DNA from: an uncultured Alphaproteobacteria bacterium
GTDB taxonomy: Bacteria > Pseudomonadota > Alphaproteobacteria > RF32 > CAG-239
Length of the DNA stretch: 64,000 nucleotides
NCBI GenBank assembly: GCA_934254675.1
Contig: CAKQLP010000004.1
Coordinates: 62,001 to 126,000, forward strand
Reading direction: 5' to 3'
The notes below the pieces were generated by a model. The model worked only from the letters and a program-made list of their open reading frames with translations, did not search any database and was not told the DNA's origin. Below, one piece after another: positions 60,044 to 64,000 of the stretch. The number at the start of each line of letters is the position of its first letter. Within the stretch, counting starts at the first letter, position 1. The position numbers and the translations under genes were made by a program.

Positions 60044-62668
60044 TTAAGCAATCATATCTTTGATTTTAGCGATTGCCTCATTAATTTTTGACGCATCGGA
60101 GCCGCCGGCCTGAGCCATATCCGGACGTCCGCCGCCACCTTGACCGCCAACCACGGCGGAAGCGGCTCGTACCAAATCAACAGCATTATATTTTGCGGTT
60201 AAGTCTTTGCTGACACCGACAACGATTGACGCTTTGTTATCTTTGTCTGAGCACAAAACAACTATGCCGGAGCCAAGATTTTGCATAATGTCATCAACAA
60301 AAGCTTTCAGTTCTTTCGGATGGGCATCGGCAACCAATTTTCCGACAAATTTTACGCCGTTTACGGTTTGAGTTTCATCAGAAGTTGTTTTGCCGCTGGC
60401 CAAGCTTTTTTTCAAATTAAAAATTTCTTGTTCCTGCTTTTTACGTTCTTCCAACAAGCTATTAATCCGCGCCTCTAAATCGTTGAGATTTGTTTTTAAG
60501 GTGTTGGCAACCTGATGCAATTTGTTTTCGGTCGCACGGACATATTCGTCGGCACCGACACCGGTTAAACATTCCAGACGGCGTACGCCGGCAGCCACGG
60601 CGGATTCTCCGATTATATGGAAATAACCGATGTTTCCGGTTGAGCAAACGTGAGTACCGCCGCAAAGTTCGCGTGAGAATGGTGCATTTTCATCACCCAT
60701 TGTCACCACGCGCACATCATCGCCGTATTTTTCATCAAATAAAGCCATGGCGCCAAGTTTTACGGCCTCTTCTTTATTCATAATAACAGTAGTCACTGGT
60801 AAATCGTTGCGAATTTGCTCGTTGACGATATCTTCAACCTGACGTAATTGTTCGGCAGTAATTTGTTTTGGGTGCGAAACGTCAAAACGCATTCTGTCGG
60901 CCTCTACCATTGAACCTTTTTGCGCAACGTGGTCGCCTAAAATCATTTTCAAAGCTTTATGAGCCAAGTGAGTAACCGAGTGGTTGGCGCAAATGCGCTT
61001 GCGGTTTTCTTCATCAACTTCAAAATTAGCGCAATCACCAACTTTTACCGAACCTTTTTCCAATTCGCAGACGTGCACAAATATTTTTTCTAATTTGCGT
61101 TTTGTATCAACAACTTTGGCGGTGAAATTCTTTGAAACAATCAAGCCAGTATCGCCGACCTGTCCGCCGCACTCGCCATAAAATGGTGTTTGATTGGCGA
61201 CAAGTTCAAACTTGCCGGAAGTAACTTCTTTTACTTCTTGGTTGTTTTGAACTAATGACACAATTTCACCATCGGATTTAGTGACGTTATATCCTAAAAA
61301 TTCGGTCGGATTTACTTTGTCCTCCACGGCATACCAAACTTTTTCAACCGCCGTGTCACCTGAACCGGCCCAGTTTTTACGAGCTTCTTCTTTTTGGCGA
61401 GCCATACAGGCGTCAAAGCCGGCTGTATCTACTTCAATATTTTTATTTTTTAAGGCATCTTGAGTTAAATCCAACGGAAAACCATAAGTATCGTACAACT
61501 TGAAAGCAGTTTCGCCACTCAATTTATCGCCGCGGCCAAGATGTGAAATTTCTTCATCTAAAAGTTTTAAGCCTTTATCTAACGTGCGGCCAAAACGCTC
61601 TTCTTCTATTTTGATTGTTTCTTTTATTAAGTTTTCACGGGTGTAAAGTTCTGGATAAGCTTCGCCCATTTCTTTTTGCAAAGTCGGCAGAAGTTTATAA
61701 ATCATCGGGTCTTTAACGCCAAGCATATAGGCGTGACGCATAGCGCGGCGCATAATGCGGCGCAAAACATAGCCACGACCTTCGTTAGATGGCAAAACGC
61801 CATCGGCAATCAAAAAGCAAATAGAACGCAAGTGGTCGGCAATTACATTATGTGAGGCTTTTAAAGGACCGTTAGGGTCGGTATTGGCCATATCGGCAAT
61901 GGATTTTATTATGTGTTGAAACATATCGGTGTCAAAGTTGGAGTGAACGCCTTGCAAAATAGCGGCAATACGTTCCAAGCCCATGCCGGTATCAATTCCG
62001 GGGCGTTTTAAGTTAATGCGCGAACCATCGGCCAAATCTTCAAACTGGTCAAAAACCAAATTCCAAATTTCAATAAAACGGTCGCCGTCTTCTTCCGGTG
62101 TCCCCGGTAAGCCGCCCCAAACTTCCGGACCATGGTCGTAAAAGATTTCGGAGCAAGGGCCGCAAGGTCCGGTGTCGCCCATTTGCCAAAAATTATCTTT
62201 GGTGCTGATGCGAATAATTCTATCGTCAGGCAAACCAGAAACTTTTTTCCATAGATTATAGGCGTCTTCATCGTTATAATAAATTGTTACGGCCAGTTTA
62301 TCTTTAGGCAAGCCAAAATCTTTAGTCAATAACTCCCAAGCAAACGGAATTGCACCTTCTTTGAAATAATCACCAAAAGAGAAGTTGCCGAGCATTTCAA
62401 AAAATGTATGGTGGCGTACATCATAACCAACGCTGTCCAAGTCATTGTGTTTACCGCCGGCGCGCACGCTTTTTTGCGCGGTTGTCGCTCGGGTATAGTC
62501 GCGGGTTTCATTGCCGGCAAGCACGTTTTTAAATTGAACCATGCCGGAGTTTGTAAACATTAATGTCGGGTCATTATCAGGAACAAGTGATGATGACGGA
62601 ACAACTTTATGACCGTTCTTGGCAAAATAGTCCAAAAAGGTTTTGCGGATTTGATTTACACTAGTCAT
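60044..62668 (-). CDS. alaS: Alanyl-tRNA synthetase
   Basis: AlaS charges tRNA-Ala. The 874-residue protein starts TSVNQIRKTFLDYFAKNGH with the class II core (PTLMFTNSGMVQFKNV). The editing domain has the zinc ligands HSVTHLAH and CGGTHVCSTG, and a C-terminal DHHA1-type domain holds GGGRPDMAQAGG. Length is normal. It is monocistronic or heads a run with the EptA-like gene, which starts 26 bases past its stop. Confidence 0.97.
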   Translation of the reverse strand: MTSVNQIRKTFLDYFAKNGHKVVPSSSLVPDNDPTLMFTNSGMVQFKNVLAGNETRDYTRATTAQKSVRAGGKHNDLDSVGYDVRHHTFFEMLGNFSFGDYFKEGAIPFAWELLTKDFGLPKDKLAVTIYYNDEDAYNLWKKVSGLPDDRIIRISTKDNFWQMGDTGPCGPCSEIFYDHGPEVWGGLPGTPEEDGDRFIEIWNLVFDQFEDLADGSRINLKRPGIDTGMGLERIAAILQGVHSNFDTDMFQHIIKSIADMANTDPNGPLKASHNVIADHLRSICFLIADGVLPSNEGRGYVLRRIMRRAMRHAYMLGVKDPMIYKLLPTLQKEMGEAYPELYTRENLIKETIKIEEERFGRTLDKGLKLLDEEISHLGRGDKLSGETAFKLYDTYGFPLDLTQDALKNKNIEVDTAGFDACMARQKEEARKNWAGSGDTAVEKVWYAVEDKVNPTEFLGYNVTKSDGEIVSLVQNNQEVKEVTSGKFELVANQTPFYGECGGQVGDTGLIVSKNFTAKVVDTKRKLEKIFVHVCELEKGSVKVGDCANFEVDEENRKRICANHSVTHLAHKALKMILGDHVAQKGSMVEADRMRFDVSHPKQITAEQLRQVEDIVNEQIRNDLPVTTVIMNKEEAVKLGAMALFDEKYGDDVRVVTMGDENAPFSRELCGGTHVCSTGNIGYFHIIGESAVAAGVRRLECLTGVGADEYVRATENKLHQVANTLKTNLNDLEARINSLLEERKKQEQEIFNLKKSLASGKTTSDETQTVNGVKFVGKLVADAHPKELKAFVDDIMQNLGSGIVVLCSDKDNKASIVVGVSKDLTAKYNAVDLVRAASAVVGGQGGGGRPDMAQAGGSDASKINEAIAKIKDMIA

Positions 62669-62774
62669 TGTACGTCCCTAAAAAAGTTTAAGTAAAATTA
62701 ATTTTATCGTGGCTAAACTAGCGCAAACTTATGGTATTGTCTAGCAGAATCTTTACTGTATTTTCAAAAATATA

Positions 62775-63266
62775 TCAAAAAACATAGGCGGTACCATTCA
62801 AATCGATAATTCCCCAATTCAAATAGGTGGCAAAAATCAGCCATAATAAATAAGGAATGAGTAGATAAGAAGCCGTTTTTTGTATTTTATGATAAGCGTC
62901 CATAAGCCAAAGAGTAATAAAATCAAGCAAAATAATTGCAAAAAATCCGGCTAAAAACATTCCACAATAGAAAAACAAATATGTCCAGATAATTTGAAAC
63001 AGCATATTTAGCCAAAAAATTTGTAAAATAGACTTTACTTTTGGTGTTTCTTCGGAATTTAGGACTAAAGTTGTGGAAATAATGAGCAAGGTATATAAAA
63101 TTCCCCAAACAATGGGAAACACGTTGTTTGGCGGGGTGAATAAAGGTAAATCTATTTTTTGGTAAAAAGTGCTTAAACCAAAGTCATTCAGATATCCGCA
63201 CAAACCTGCTGTTACGGCAACAGATAAAAAAGCGTATAAAAAATTAAGCAATTTGTTTCCAAACAT
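62775..63266 (-). CDS. tspO: TspO/MBR-family membrane protein
   Basis: TspO proteins bind porphyrins and act in tetrapyrrole or stress regulation. The 163-residue protein has five hydrophobic helices. It shows LPLFTPPNNVFPIVWGILYT (W-x-P-P-x-x-x-F-x-x-V-W-x-x-L-Y-like), then FFYCGMFLAGFF and the C-terminal YLNWGIIDLN. The start is the ATG with AAGGAGA upstream; eleven more codons lie upstream in frame. No heme gene is adjacent. Confidence 0.88.
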   Translation of the reverse strand: MFGNKLLNFLYAFLSVAVTAGLCGYLNDFGLSTFYQKIDLPLFTPPNNVFPIVWGILYTLLIISTTLVLNSEETPKVKSILQIFWLNMLFQIIWTYLFFYCGMFLAGFFAIILLDFITLWLMDAYHKIQKTASYLLIPYLLWLIFATYLNWGIIDLNGTAYVF

Positions 63267-63416
63267 TTGTTTCTCCTTTTTTAGTAAGGTAATTATCATA
63301 AGTTAAAATTCAAGATGTTTATTTTTTTTTGAAATTTTGTCACATTTTTTATTTGCATTTTGTCAAAAAATGTATATTATAAAGTATAACATTTAAATAA
63401 AATATGGAGAACGGTC

Positions 63417-64000
63417 ATGGCAGAAGTAGATGAAGGCACAAAAATTAATTTTTTGGGCGGGAATAATGAGTCTAGAATTGGCGGTAACAGTTTATTGATT
63501 GAACACGCTGAAAAAGGTGAAGGCAATAAGCGCATTATGATTGATTTGGGAGCGTTATTTCCTCCAGAATGGACAGATTTAGATTCTGTTATTCCGGATG
63601 TGCGCCCGTATTTGGACTATAAGGATAAACCGGCTGAAAAACCTATTGAAGCATTGTTTATTTCACATTGTCACGAAGATCATATAGGCGGTTTGGTACA
63701 TTTGGCAAGAGCCGGTTTTAAAATGCCGAAGATATATGCAAGCAATTACACGAAACAATTGCTTAAAACCGCTTTTCATGAAGGCAAAGTGCCTTTGGCA
63801 AACCAGCCGGAAGTAGAGGCTATTGCAGCCGGTCAAACAATAGATGTTGCTGATAACATCCATGTTACACCGTTTAATGTTTCGCACTCCACGGTTGGTG
63901 CAATGGGATTTCATGTTTTGACAACTGTTCGAGGAAGAGTAAGCGCAGGAATTGTTGACCCAGGCGACTATCGTTTAGGCGAATCTAAAGTTGGACCGGG
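63417..64000 (+). CDS. rnj: RNase J-type metallo-beta-lactamase ribonuclease (partial, runs off the window)
   Basis: The 194 visible codons start MAEVDEGTKINFLGGNNES and hold the metal-binding ISHCHEDHIGG motif of RNase J and other metallo-beta-lactamase-fold nucleases. NVSHSTVGAMGFHVL and IVDPGDYRL follow, as in RNase J. In alphaproteobacteria RNase J takes part in rRNA and mRNA turnover. GGAG lies eight bases before the ATG. Other beta-CASP or MBL proteins are not excluded, as the beta-CASP part is beyond the window. Confidence 0.75.
   Translation, partial: MAEVDEGTKINFLGGNNESRIGGNSLLIEHAEKGEGNKRIMIDLGALFPPEWTDLDSVIPDVRPYLDYKDKPAEKPIEALFISHCHEDHIGGLVHLARAGFKMPKIYASNYTKQLLKTAFHEGKVPLANQPEVEAIAAGQTIDVADNIHVTPFNVSHSTVGAMGFHVLTTVRGRVSAGIVDPGDYRLGESKVGP

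Overview
The window is one AT-rich contig of an alphaproteobacterium. The gene content (parAB-rsmG-mnmG-mnmE, coaE-dnaQ, rho, secB-tim44-mltA-smr, ppdK, carD) is typical of the region around an alphaproteobacterial replication origin. The low GC, the prepilins with a G|RSMIEMLGV processing motif and an ankyrin-autotransporter fusion resemble genomes of host-associated (gut) Alphaproteobacteria; that placement is inference.

Layout. 1-6.5 kb: minus-strand operon mnmE-mnmG-PHP phosphoesterase-rsmG-parA-parB, with three perfect parS sites inside coding sequence. 6.7-15.7 kb: a zincin-like protein, a Cys-rich protein, typA, trkA, dusB and a large membrane-anchored coiled-coil protein. 15.8-18.5 kb: tRNA-Thr(GGT) preceded by a broken copy of its 5' half, two lipoproteins and a Fic protein with an altered catalytic motif. 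18.6-24.3 kb: envelope-glycan genes (GT2, EF-hand protein, zinc-ribbon membrane protein, GT-C-like membrane protein, FAD oxidoreductase). 24.4-30.1 kb: a 49-codon Cys-rich gene, hsp20 and a 5-kb autotransporter adhesin. 30.1-38.9 kb: a repeat element, tRNA-Leu, psd-pssA, then acyP, a short ATP12-like gene, asmA, rluC, rarA and a pentapeptide protein. 38.9-43.2 kb: ampG-like, dnaQ, coaE, the probable oriC and rho. 43.2-54.2 kb: a structured RNA, prepilin 1, ppdK, carD, trmL, secB, tim44, mltA, smr, a second zincin-like protein, a small lipoprotein, prepilin 2 and tRNA-Thr(CGT). 54.2-64 kb: an MscS-type channel, an Asd-like protein without its catalytic Cys, an unknown protein, an EptA-like transferase, alaS, tspO and the start of an RNase J-type gene.

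The chromosome-maintenance parts fit together. The coaE-rho gap has two perfect and three one-mismatch DnaA boxes, three exact TTAA-N7-TTAAC (CtrA-type) sites and two GANTC sites, which looks like a Caulobacter-style regulated origin. parS sites lie about 36-39 kb to one side and about 9 kb to the other, and the ParA/ParB that use them are in the window.

The most unusual feature is a pair of repeat elements, at 30.16-30.39 kb (+) and 53.78-54.05 kb (-). Each starts with a good ribosome binding site, an ATG, a 15-nt alternating TC tract and a stop after 13 codons. Losing one dinucleotide from the second copy would open one uninterrupted 390-codon frame. That frame runs through palindromic modules, in the manner of Rickettsia palindromic elements, straight into a type IV prepilin-like gene. 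I read this as a candidate phase-variable pilin with a repeat-derived leader.
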